From: Oehlia diaphana
Lineage: Eukaryota; Glomeromycota; Glomeromycetes; Glomerales; Glomeraceae
Assembly: GCA_003833135.1 (NCBI GenBank)
Contig: QZLH01000213.1
Span: 98,768 to 113,750, forward strand
Direction: 5' to 3'
Length of the DNA: 14,983 nucleotides
Shown here: positions 1 through 7,085 of the stretch, one piece after another
How positions within the stretch are numbered: position 1 is the stretch's first letter
Layout: each line of letters opens with the position of its first letter
The notes under the pieces: model-generated
Databases searched by the model: none
Seen by the model: only the letters and a program-made list of their open reading frames with translations
Told to the model about the DNA's origin: nothing
Position numbers and translations under genes: made by a program

Positions 1-710
1 GTGTAATATATTTTCTATATGAAACTAGTGTACTTTGGGTACAGTGAGCTTTTAATATATAAATGAATATAAAATAATATACATTTATGTATGGTTATGA
101 TTAGAATATTACAAATATTATTGTATTGTCATAAAATTTAAAGTTAATTGGCTGTGTTTTGTAAGAATTAATGGAATTGTTATTATTTTTTGTAAATTAT
201 CAATTTATAAATAAAATTAACAATATACCATTTAAATTGTTAAAGTCTCATGTGTATAGTTTAATTGTTTTAAATATAGATATTACATTTAAAATCAAAA
301 AAAAAAAATTCAAATTACTTATAAAAAATTGTATATTAAATTAAAAGTAAATTTATTCTTTGTACATTTATTTATTTAAAAAAATAAAATCATGCATAAC
401 AATATAATTGTAAAAATTATGTGCGATGCAATTATTAAATATATAATTGTATATTATATTTTTAAGAATCATGCACATATATCATAAATTTAATTGTATT
501 TATATATAAAATGAATGCAAAAATTACTAAATAATATTTCCTAGTGATAAAATTATTTATGTCATCTATGTTGTTTAACATAATGAAATTAATTATTAAA
601 TTGGTAATATTTATAATTTCCATTTTATTATTATAATATAAAAAAAATATTAAAAATGATATATGTAAAGTAAGCTTATATATTTTCAAATAAAAATAAA
701 AAATTTGTTT
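1..710. other. AT-rich non-coding stretch
   Basis: Nearly all A and T with poly-A/T runs. The only longer open frame, on the minus strand at 462-689, is rich in Ile, Asn, Phe and Tyr, as chance AT-rich frames are, and shows no motif. I see no gene, RNA or clear repeat here. Confidence 0.6.
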
Positions 711-1098
711 TCAAAGGTTATACCTTCAAAATGGAATCCAATAGAATCCTGGACTTAAAAAAAAGAAGACTAAATATTAGTAAATACAAGTAAAAACAAA
801 AAAAAAAATTCAAGAAAAATGCAATTTTCTCTGAATGCTACACCCACATTCATGAAAATTAATATTCAAGTAGTTTCAATCCTGCAGAAAGTTGATTTTA
901 TATGGCTAAAATGATGAAATTATAACCTGAAGTTAAAAAACAGATATGTGAAAGTAAAAAAAATTTAATAACTCATATAGTTACAGGTATTTTTTACAGT
1001 TTATAGTACATAAGTTGAAATCTTTATAATATATTATAATGAATGGTAAAAACGTTTTTTTAATAAAAGTTTCAAATTTTTTTTAGAAAAAAAAATTA
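711..1098. other. Intergenic DNA of slightly mixed composition
   Basis: Somewhat less AT-rich than its left neighbour around 715-920. The string GGTTATA near 717 and TTATAACC near 921 face each other as weak inverted copies, which might be ends of an old element, but the match is too short to call. No coding region is supported. Confidence 0.35.
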
Positions 1099-1127
1099 GA
1101 GTTTCGTAAAAAAATATTACGAGACTC
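1099..1127. repeat. 11-bp hairpin with 7-nt loop
   Basis: GAGTTTCGTAA (1099-1109) faces TTACGAGACTC (1117-1127); the arms pair over 11 bp with one G-T wobble around an AAAAATA loop. It contains CpG in an otherwise AT-only neighbourhood. It may be the core of a palindromic MITE; no function can be read. Confidence 0.5.
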
Positions 1128-1152
1128 ACCATTTTCATCGAAGTAAAAAAAG

Positions 1153-1222
1153 ATTATCTGATCTGATTATCTGATCTAAATTTTTCCAGTATTACAGCTA
1201 AGTAGATCAGATCAGATTAAGA
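1153..1222. repeat. GATCTGAT-rich inverted repeat
   Basis: ATCTGATCTA at 1169-1178 is exactly complementary to TAGATCAGAT at 1203-1212, and further TCTGATC copies extend both arms outward. A second small fold, GATTTG...CAAATC, follows at about 1221-1256. Repeated short motifs in opposite orientation suggest the subterminal region of a DNA transposon remnant, but no element ends were found. Confidence 0.4.
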
Positions 1223-1300
1223 TTTGAATTGGTATTCAATCTAACAGATCCAAATCAAAAAATGATTTATTATAATAAAAATCGTTCTAAATAAAACTAA

Positions 1301-1342
1301 TTTTATTAAAAAAAATTGGTATATCAGTTTTTTTTAATAAAA
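1301..1342. repeat. Perfect 15-bp A/T inverted repeat
   Basis: TTTTATTAAAAAAAA (1301-1315) is the exact reverse complement of TTTTTTTTAATAAAA (1328-1342), separated by 12 nt. In DNA this AT-rich it could arise by slippage, so only the structure is claimed. Confidence 0.4.
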
Positions 1343-1529
1343 AAATAATTAATTGATTTTATCAGAAAATATTAGAATATTTTTTTTTCGTGTAAAAAAA
1401 TTTTTGATGATCAACACAAAAGCAAGAAATGTAAATTTCTTCATGATCTATCAACTGAAGTCAATAATAATTTTTAATAACACAGAAAAATTCAGTGCAA
1501 AAAGTTTCCATAATAATTGTTCAAATCTC

Positions 1530-1627
1530 AGTCTTAAGTCTTAAGTCTTAAGTCTTATGTCTTATATCTTAAGTCTTATGTCTTAAGTCTTAAGTCTTAT
1601 ATCTTAAGTCTTATGTACTAAGTACTA
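1530..1627. repeat. Heptamer minisatellite, 14 copies
   Basis: Fourteen contiguous 7-bp units with no indels fill 98 bp. The main unit is AGTCTTA (eight copies); variants are TGTCTTA, TATCTTA, TGTACTA and AGTACTA. Changes fall mainly on the first two bases of each unit, and on the fourth and fifth in the last two units. It lies in non-coding DNA. Confidence 0.9.
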
Positions 1628-1823
1628 AGAATATTTAAGATTAAATGGATCTTTTTTTACCAAAAAGGAAATTTTTTTGAATTCAATGGCTAGATCAAAA
1701 TAAATTAGGGAATGATTGTTAATAGAAAATTTCAAAATTTGAAAATTTTTTTGCCGGAGTTAAAATTTTTGACAATGATGATTAACATAAAAAATATCCA
1801 TTTTTGTAGAAAATGTTTGACAA
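1628..1823. other. Flank holding a possible kinase remnant
   Basis: Read on the minus strand, about 25 bases next to 1826 continue the interrupted kinase after its catalytic loop (HPDN followed by YLSNIFY in the shifted frame). Further left, stops appear in all frames and no kinase motif such as DFG is visible, so the C-lobe seems lost or unrecognisable. Confidence 0.35.
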
Positions 1824-1840
1824 ATAATTATCTGGGTGTT

Positions 1841-2061
1841 GTTTAATTTTGGTTTATAGTATGGTATTTTGGTTTAATTATTTGGCTTACTTTTACTATT
1901 TAATTTTATTCTTAATTTATTTGTGATATAATAATTAATATTTGATTGGACTGGCCAGGAGCTGGGAGTATCTTTTACAGAATAGTTGTGAATATTATAT
2001 AGTTCAAATATATTCTAATAAAATGATACATGATTCAATATTTAAAAAAAAAAAAAAAATG
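1841..2061 (+). mobile_element. Short poly(A) retroposon with target duplication
   Basis: About 200 bp ending in a run of 16 A (2044-2059) lies between two exact copies of ATTATCTGGGTGTT (1827-1840 and 2062-2075); with one mismatch the copies extend to 17 bp. Poly(A) at one end and a 14-17 bp duplication are the marks of LINE-driven retroposition, so this is a SINE or a 5'-truncated LINE tail. It has no open frame and I recognise no family. It sits in the catalytic-loop exon of the minus-strand kinase ruin. Confidence 0.6.
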
Positions 2062-2075
2062 ATTATCTGGGTGTT

Positions 2076-2312
2076 AAAATCATGATGAACCATCTGTCTT
2101 TGATGAATATTACTAAGACCATTAATAATATCAGTTAATACTTGTAATCCATTAATCCAATCAAATCTTTCATAATTATTATCTAGATAATTATTGAAAT
2201 TTCTACTCTCTGCATATTCAAGAACTATAATATAATCTTTTGTACTTGGATTTTGAGAAATTCCATATATTTTAAGAATATTATCTAATTTTTGATTTGA
2301 ATAAGCTTTAAC
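2076..2312 (-). pseudogene. Kinase hinge and catalytic-loop exon
   Basis: The exon follows an intron at 2389-2313 (GTATG...AATAG, 77 nt). Minus-strand reading gives VKAYSNQKL, then YGISQNPSTKDYIIVLEYAE, which is the strand leading into the kinase hinge, then a GLSNIHQRQMVHHDF segment matching the helix before the catalytic loop; HHD replaces the usual HRD. At 2075 the frame meets two extra bases: reading past them and past the retroposon gives HPDN, the expected end of the loop. The gene is therefore broken by a small frameshift and by the inserted element. No DFG or C-lobe follows. This is the distal end of the modular kinase gene described in the entries to its right. Confidence 0.75.
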
Positions 2313-2389
2313 CTATTGAATAATATTTTAATATGTAATGCATAAATATTGCTTTGCAAAAATAATTAAATTATAAAGGAATTTCATAC
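2313..2389 (-). other. Intron in kinase remnant
   Basis: 77-nt intron, donor GTATGA after AATGAG and acceptor AATAG before GTTAAAGC. Introns at the same place, just after a glutamate or lysine that ends the HNSQ...FxNE helix, recur at 4235-4168, 5704-5641 and 6195-6122. This shows that the modules are duplicates. Confidence 0.75.
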
Positions 2390-2450
2390 CTCATTTATAA
2401 ACTCATCAAGGAAATTTTGTGATTTATGTAAACATTTTAAAGTAACTCTA

Positions 2451-3739
2451 GTCAGATGGTGGCCTAAATGATCTGGCCACTTTTTAAAATTAAAAAATTT
2501 TTGTATGTTTTATAAAATGAAAATAAAAATTTAAGTTTAACATGTTCATTACACCTTCCTTTATTGAATTTTACAAAAATTTAATAATTAATTCTATTTC
2601 CATTCACGGAAATAACAGCATTGACCCTCTGAGGCATACTATCGATTAATTTTCAATAATATTCAGGAGGGAGATCATCCCATGCAACCTTAACATATTC
2701 TGTAAGTACACTAATACTAGATGGTGGTGGTGAGTGATGGTGAACCATTATTTTCATTTCTGACCAGATATTCTCAATAGGATTGAGATCTGGTGACTGT
2801 GCCGGCCAGTCAAAATTCACAATCCCAGAATTTTCACATGCAGCTACAGCAACCTTTGAATGATGTGGTGCAGCATTATTTTCCTGAAAAATTCCATTAC
2901 TCCGTGGAAAATGTCTGTACATGGTAGGTACAACAAAATAATTAATAACTTTTGCATGAGTTTGGCCAGTAACTGAACCATTTATCGGAACAATTGGTCT
3001 AAGGCCATTCCAGGAAAAGCACCCCTAAAACATTTTGCTTGGACTGTGTTTCACATTAACTGAAATGCAATCAGGATTTAACTTCTCTCCAGGTTCACAC
3101 CACACCATTTCCTGACAACCTTGTTGAAATTGTGTAAAGATGCTTTCATCTGAAAAGAGAATTCTTCTCCATTCCAATTTTCATGTTCAAGAGCCCACTT
3201 AAGACGAGCCTGCTGATGTACTTCTGTCATTGCAGGTTTACGACGAGTTGTGAGTCCAATTTTCTTAAGGTTACGGCATATGGTCCTACAAGAAACAGAT
3301 TGTTTTGTTTGAGCTGTCCAAATAGTCGCAAGTTTTTTTGAGCAAAGTTGACAATTTTCACCATTTTCTTTAACAAAAGCCTTAAGTTTTTCTTGAGCCA
3401 GTGAGTCAAGAAGTGGTGGGAGGCCAGTTGGTTTTTTTGGTGTTAAAGAATGTGGACGTTCAATTATATCATTAACTGTTGTTTTCCTACATCACAGCTG
3501 TTTGGCAATTGTGCGACTTGAATGTCTGCAATTATAACTATAAACAACTGCGCCACGAGTTTTTGGGGTAAGTGGTTTCATTTTTCTGGAAACTTCCAGA
3601 AGAAATGTGGCGCAGAAAACTGTTCATAGTGATTTTAAGTGCAAAATTATTATTTGTTTATATAATAATAACACGTGATGATCAGCATAATTTTGTCAAA
3701 ACAAACTGGCCGAGTGGCCGTCATTTAGGCCACTATCTG
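2451..3739 (-). mobile_element. Tc1/mariner DNA transposon, degenerate
   Basis: About 1.29 kb flanked by TA dinucleotides (2449-2450 and 3740-3741), the target of this superfamily. The terminal inverted repeats share CAGAT[A/G]GTGGCCTAAATGA; the right-end version read inward is CAGATAGTGGCCTAAATGA. The left end carries two extra bases (GT) before CAGAT. A second GGCCACT block follows in both ends. The transposase runs on the minus strand and is dead. The element interrupts the kinase N-lobe between the glycine loop and the ATP-site lysine. Confidence 0.88.
2581..3581 (-). pseudogene. Tc1-like transposase, DDE family
   Basis: From ATG at 3581 to TAA at 2581 there is room for about 333 codons, the usual size of a Tc1 transposase. 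The N-terminal half has helix-turn-helix-like text (SSRTIAKQL...KTTVNDII) and PTGLPPLL, a GRP-like position. The catalytic half shows ILFSDES with the first Asp, then FQENNAAPHHS where the second Asp would normally lie, here apparently Asn, and SPDLNPIENIWSEMK with the acidic third residue. Inactivating changes are a TGA at 3492-3494, a frameshift near 3172, a TAG at 3025-3027 (expected Trp in MFWGCFSW) and a TGA at 2653-2655. A possible polyadenylation signal, AATAAA, lies at 2565-2560. It cannot make enzyme. Confidence 0.9.
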
Positions 3740-4167
3740 TATTTGACTTTCTTTTCCATTTGTAATTATTTTCTGATTTTGAAGATGGATAATAATTCAG
3801 ATAATTATTTTCACTATCATAAGTATAATGTAATAAACCTTTTCTCCATATTGCTAAATATACTGTAGAAAAACTACCACTACCTATTTTTTTAATACCA
3901 TAAAACTGATTGTATGGTATCCATTCAAACATCGTATAAGATTCAAGTAAATCATAATTAATATTTAATTTCATTTCTTGAATCAAATCATTAATTTTTT
4001 TAACTTTATGTTTTGTTTAACATGATATTCAACTTTTATTTTTTATTTCAAATTGATTGTTGTATTTTTCACCATTTTTCACAATAATATTTAAGTTGAA
4101 GAACTAAAATAAAATCTTTTGTATTTGGATTTTGAGATAATCCATAACTTTCAATTGAATATATAAT

Positions 4168-4235
4168 CTGCCAAATATAATACATATTATTAATAATTAT
4201 CAATAATTTAATTAAATTTACAGAAAATTTCATAC
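4168..4235 (-). other. Intron in kinase remnant
   Basis: 68-nt intron between modules 3 and 4 of the minus-strand kinase ruin, with donor GTATGA after AATGAG and acceptor TTTGGCAG. It is placed like the other module introns. Confidence 0.7.
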
Positions 4236-4364
4236 CTCATTTAAGGATGCATTATAAATATTATGTGAATATTTTAATAATACATTTTCATTTGGCAATC
4301 TACTTTTATATTTTCCTCTCATTACACGATCATAAAATAATGGTCTGTCCTTCCATGTTGCTTT

Positions 4365-4372
4365 AGCAAAGT
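4365..4372. repeat. 8-bp target duplication, left copy
   Basis: AGCAAAGT at 4365-4372 equals AGCAAAGT at 5296-5303. Eight bases is the duplication size of hAT transposons. The following TA also matches, so the perfect repeat is 10 bp if element ends are ignored. Confidence 0.8.
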
Positions 4373-5295
4373 TAGTGCTTCGATCTGTGCACAGATAAAA
4401 CCGTGATATCCAGATATCTGAAAAAATAGCTATCCGGATACCACAGGTTTATCTGGATAAAATATCTGGATAGAAAATATCCAGTTTGACCCATTATCCG
4501 GATAAAAAAAATTATAAAAAAATTTTTTTTAATCATTTAAATTACTTATTTATTGAAATTATTATTTATTAAATTACCATTTGTTAAAATCATAATCTAA
4601 TTTACTAAAATTACTAGTAGAATATTCAATGGTCGGTAGTAATTCAGACTATCTATAATGCCAGCCCAAATTTTGCAAAATTGATATTTGTTAAGAGGCA
4701 GCAGTATCCGGCCCAGCTAAACAAAATTTGGGATTTTTGTAATTTTGGCCATTATATGTTTGGCCCAAATTACTGTTGATCCATGATTTTAAAAAAAAAA
4801 TGATTTTTTCTAATAGTTAGGTTGAATTGATTAATTTTATATTACAAAATAGTATATAAATATAATAAAAATAATTAGTTTATGCCTAATCTTCCATTAT
4901 TTTACAATTTTAATGTGTTATTATATTCATAATAATTTATTTATTGCAAAATTTTATGTTTCTCAAATTTTCAAATAATTGACATATTTCTGGCAAAATT
5001 CATAGTGCCAGCCAAAATTAAGATTTTATTTTATTTAAAATTAATAAAATTAATAAAATATCACTAATTTCATTAGAAATATTAATTCAAAATTTAATTA
5101 AATTAATTGCACTGATATCTGATATTATTTGTTTAGATCGATCAATGAAAAAAATTTTTTATATATAATCTTATCTGGGTTTCAGTTTCTATCCGGATAT
5201 ATCCGGATTTATATCCGAACTGGATAATCCAGATAAAACCCAGATAATTTTTTTAATTTATCCGGATAACAGTTTCTACTCGAATCAAAGTACTA
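4373..5295. mobile_element. hAT-like non-autonomous element, 923 bp
   Basis: Bounded by an 8-bp duplication (AGCAAAGT). The left end reads TAGTGCTTCGATCTGTGCA and the right end, inverted, TAGTACTTTGATTCGAGTA: 13 of 19 positions agree and the left fits the YARNG start of hAT termini. Inside both ends are many copies of short near-palindromes of the type TATCCGGATA or TATCTGGATA (about 4390-4505 and 5170-5275), resembling the subterminal transposase-binding repeats of hAT elements. The core has no transposase frame. It contains a smaller inverted pair, CCCAAATTTTG (4665-4675) and CAAAATTTGGG (4722-4732), perhaps a nested element. Excision in silico restores the kinase frame on the minus strand, which confirms the borders. 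Confidence 0.8.
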
Positions 5296-5303
5296 AGCAA
5301 AGT
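5296..5303. repeat. 8-bp target duplication, right copy
   Basis: Second copy of AGCAAAGT, directly right of the hAT-like element. It forms part of the kinase reading frame on the minus strand. Confidence 0.8.
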
Positions 5304-5640
5304 TACCTTTTGCTTTGTTTATATTAATTAGTTGATTGTATGGTATCTATTCAAATATTGTATCATTGTAATTATTGATTTTTAATTGCATTTTTTGGAT
5401 AAATTCATCAATTTTTTTATCTCCATTAGTCCATTTTGTAAAATTATTTTTCAAATAATTTATTTGACATTGTTTGCACCATTTAATAATTATACTATAT
5501 TCACTATCAATTTCATATTTATTACCACATTTTTCACAATAAAAGTTAAAATATATATCATTAAAAACCAAAATATAATCTTTTGTATTAGGATTTTGAG
5601 ATAATCCATAGCCTTGAATATCTTTTAAATATGATTCAAT

Positions 5641-5704
5641 CTAACAAAATATAAAGAGTTAGAATTATTTTAATATGCAATATAAAGTCAGAAAATTTTA
5701 ATAC
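5641..5704 (-). other. Intron in kinase remnant
   Basis: 64-nt intron between modules 2 and 3 of the minus-strand kinase ruin; donor GTATTA after AATGAG and acceptor TTTTGTTAG. Reading through it gives the spurious C-terminus of an open frame that runs to 5636. Confidence 0.7.
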
Positions 5705-6121
5705 CTCATTTGAAAACTCCTCAGTGATATCTTGTGAATTATGCAAATATCTTAGACCAACTTTTTTGTATGATTCTCTTGTCATTCCCTTTTCACTTAA
5801 TGGACCACTCTTCCGAAAGCTCACTATATGGTATCCATTCAAATACTAAGCACATCTGTTTCGTTGTATTTTAATTGCTTCTTTTGGATAAAATTATTGA
5901 TTATTTCATTTTTACTATTCCAATTTGCAAAACTATTTTTTAAATGGTTCATCTCACATGAATTACACTTATTAATGTAATTCTCATATTTGCTGCCACA
6001 TTTTTCACAATAATAGTCAAGCTAATTATTACTAAAACTAAAATATAATAATTTGTGTGTGTGGAATTTGAGATAATCCATAGCCTTTATTTGAATTTTG
6101 ATCTTTTAAATATGATTCAAC
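5705..6121 (-). pseudogene. Kinase module 2, frameshifted and shortened
   Basis: After the acceptor at 6122 it reads VESYLKDQNSNKGYGLSQ, then loses the frame in an ACACACA stretch near 6055. The ribbon is readable in another frame: CEKC at 5998-6009 and CNSC at 5956-5967, then NSFANWNSKNEIINNFIQ. A TGA and frame change precede WIPYSEL near 5840. The following N-lobe lacks the whole glycine loop: YSEL is followed almost at once by FRKSGPL and then KKVGLRYLHNSQDITEEF. The lysine of the VxxK motif is Arg here (VGLR). The exon ends at the donor at 5704. Multiple lesions make it a pseudogene module. Confidence 0.72.
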
Positions 6122-6195
6122 CTGCAAAAACAAAATAAATAGTAATGAATGTATTAATATTCAACTAAATTCACTAATAAATTTAGTATATATAC
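6122..6195 (-). other. Intron in kinase remnant
   Basis: 74-nt intron between modules 1 and 2 of the minus-strand kinase ruin; donor GTATAT after AATAAG and acceptor TTTTTGCAG before GTTGAATC. It is the best-formed acceptor of the four module introns. Confidence 0.72.
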
Positions 6196-6634
6196 CTTAT
6201 TTATAATTTCTCCAGTAATAGTATCTTGTGAATTATGTAGATATCTTAATACAACTCTTTTATATGGTAATCTTACTATCCATTCATTTTTAATTTTGCA
6301 ATAATATAATGGACCTTCTTTCCAAATTGCCGTAGTCAAACATTTATCTCCTACTATATCTTTAGTATCAGCTCACTATATGTTATCCATTCAAATACTA
6401 CACCAGTTTTTTCATTATAATTTAATTGTTTTGCTTGAATAAAATTATCAATTAATTCATTCTCACTAGTCCAATTTGTAAAATTATTTTTTAAATGGTT
6501 TATCTGACATGGTTTACACCATCTATCATACATATTTTCTTCATATTTATTACCACATTTTTCACAATAGTAGTCAAGATAAATATCAAAATATAATCAT
6601 TTGTGTCTGAATTTTGAGACAATCCAAAGCCTTG
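6196..6634 (-). pseudogene. Kinase module 1, most upstream remnant
   Basis: Homology starts abruptly at about 6634 with QGFGLSQNSDTNDYILIF. A one-base loss near 6579 shifts the frame, after which the ribbon reads DYYCEKCGNKYEE, with pairs CEKC (6555-6566) and CKPC (6507-6518), then NNFTNWTSENELIDNFIQ and VFEWITYSEL. A second frame change near 6371 leads into DTKDIVGDKCLTTAIW, a destroyed glycine loop, then EGPLYY and KRVVLRYLHNSQDTITGE. The VxxK lysine is Arg (VVLR). The donor is at 6195. No start codon or 5' exon of the kinase is visible: upstream sequence is unrelated, so the gene is truncated or fused at its 5' end. Confidence 0.72.
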
Positions 6635-6899
6635 ATGCAAGACCTCCTCAGCCCTTTCGCCAGCTTGTATTAAAAATGAACCCAATTTTGGAATATTCCG
6701 TCGTGTAACTCAAGAATATCGCCATCGAGATTTGCTGTGATTGGTTCGCTTCATTTCATGCTACGTTGTGGAAATGCAATTTAGAAATTTACAATAAATT
6801 ATATTTTTTGAAAAATTATTTATTTATTATTAATTTATTTATTCAAGTTATTTATGAAAATTTATTTAAGTATCTATATATAATATTTTTATCCTTTAG
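6635..6899. other. Junction region, more GC than surroundings
   Basis: From about 6643 to 6775 the DNA is visibly richer in G and C than its flanks. The minus-strand frame of kinase module 1 runs on into this stretch (LIQAGERAEEVLHQ) but that text is not kinase-like. I see a foreign segment joined to the kinase remnant, of unknown origin, with no RNA gene or element ends. Positions 6776-6899 are plain AT-rich DNA ending in TCCTTTAG, a possible splice acceptor for the next fragment. Confidence 0.35.
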
Positions 6900-7024
6900 A
6901 TGAAATATTTGTTCATTCTTGAGTATGCAGATGGCGGAATATTAGAAAATATTTGGACGATGTAGCACTTAAACGAGTTCAGCCGAAATTTGATAAAGAA
7001 ATTGCAAGACTATTGCAAGATTAG
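6900..7024 (+). pseudogene. Plus-strand kinase hinge scrap
   Basis: After TCCTTTAG the plus strand reads MKYLFILEYADGGILENIW, which resembles the strand and hinge of the same kinase superfamily (LEYADGG). The frame closes at TAG (6964-6966). In the next frame GAT GTA GCA CTT AAA onward reads DVALKRVQPKFDKEIARLL and closes at 7022-7024. VALK resembles an ATP-site motif, but it follows the hinge, the wrong order for a kinase, so the second part may be shuffled DNA or chance. It is opposite in strand to the modular kinase ruin. Confidence 0.4.
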
Positions 7025-7037
7025 GTTGGAATGTTGA

Positions 7038-7085
7038 ATCGGTCCTAAAAAGACCGGTCTTCTTAGTACCGAACCGGATCGAACA
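7038..7085. repeat. GACCGGTC palindrome cluster
   Basis: A 48-bp GC-rich island in AT-rich DNA. It has the perfect palindrome AGACCGGTCT (7051-7060), a preceding GGTC that can pair with it, and following GTACCG, AACCGG and GGATCG motifs. Short clustered palindromes like these resemble subterminal repeats of DNA transposons; no ends or duplication were found around it. Confidence 0.45.

Larger units (their letters stand above)
2390..4167 (-). pseudogene. Kinase module 4, split by Tc1 element
   Basis: Begins at an acceptor (4168) with IESYGLSQNPNTKDFILVLQ, then a ruined zinc ribbon: CEKW with a frameshift and stops near 4000-4075. It recovers as INDLIQEMKLN and FEWIPYNQF, followed by a good glycine loop, IGSGSFSTVYLAIW (GxGxFxxVY), at about 3840-3900. 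At 3740 the coding sequence stops at the TA of a Tc1 insertion and resumes at 2450. Removing the element and one TA restores the frame (SN|RVTLKC), including the VxxK lysine of the ATP site, then HKSQNFLDEFINE up to the donor at 2389. The family looks like the expanded Rhizophagus-type kinases with an SQN segment. The Tc1 insertion and the ruined ribbon make it non-functional. Confidence 0.8.
4236..5640 (-). pseudogene. Kinase module 3, split by hAT-like element
   Basis: The exon opens after the acceptor at 5641 with IESYLKDIQGYGLSQNPNT and KDYILVF, then a well kept ribbon with Cys pairs CEKC (5527-5538) and CKQC (5467-5478), then NNFTKWTNGDKKIDEFIQKMQ. At FEW the Trp codon is TAG (5347-5349), a nonsense change. 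IPYNQL and KAKGNFA follow, up to 5304. The hAT-like element then intervenes (4373-5295), and the frame resumes at 4372 with KATWKDRPLFYD and a VLLKYSHN stretch that keeps the ATP-site lysine. The exon ends at the donor at 4235. The glycine loop is degenerate (KAKGNF). With a nonsense codon and an insertion it is a clear pseudogene. Confidence 0.78.

Noticed and set aside
462..689. 75-codon frame on the minus strand
   Set aside because: Low-complexity Ile/Asn/Phe/Tyr text, as AT-rich non-coding DNA yields by chance; no motif.
1353..1544. 63-codon plus-strand frame
   Set aside because: Runs from poly-T DNA into the heptamer array; no conserved pattern.
3572..3868. 98-codon plus-strand frame
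   Set aside because: Antisense shadow spanning the Tc1 right end and the kinase N-lobe.
4373..4508. CRISPR-like array of TATCCGGATA motifs
   Set aside because: Irregular spacing, palindromic units, both orientations and a eukaryotic context; subterminal transposon repeats explain it better.
5386..5604. 72-codon hydrophobic plus-strand frame
   Set aside because: Antisense to the readable kinase module 3 ribbon; the Phe/Ile-rich text is the complement of Lys/Asn codons.
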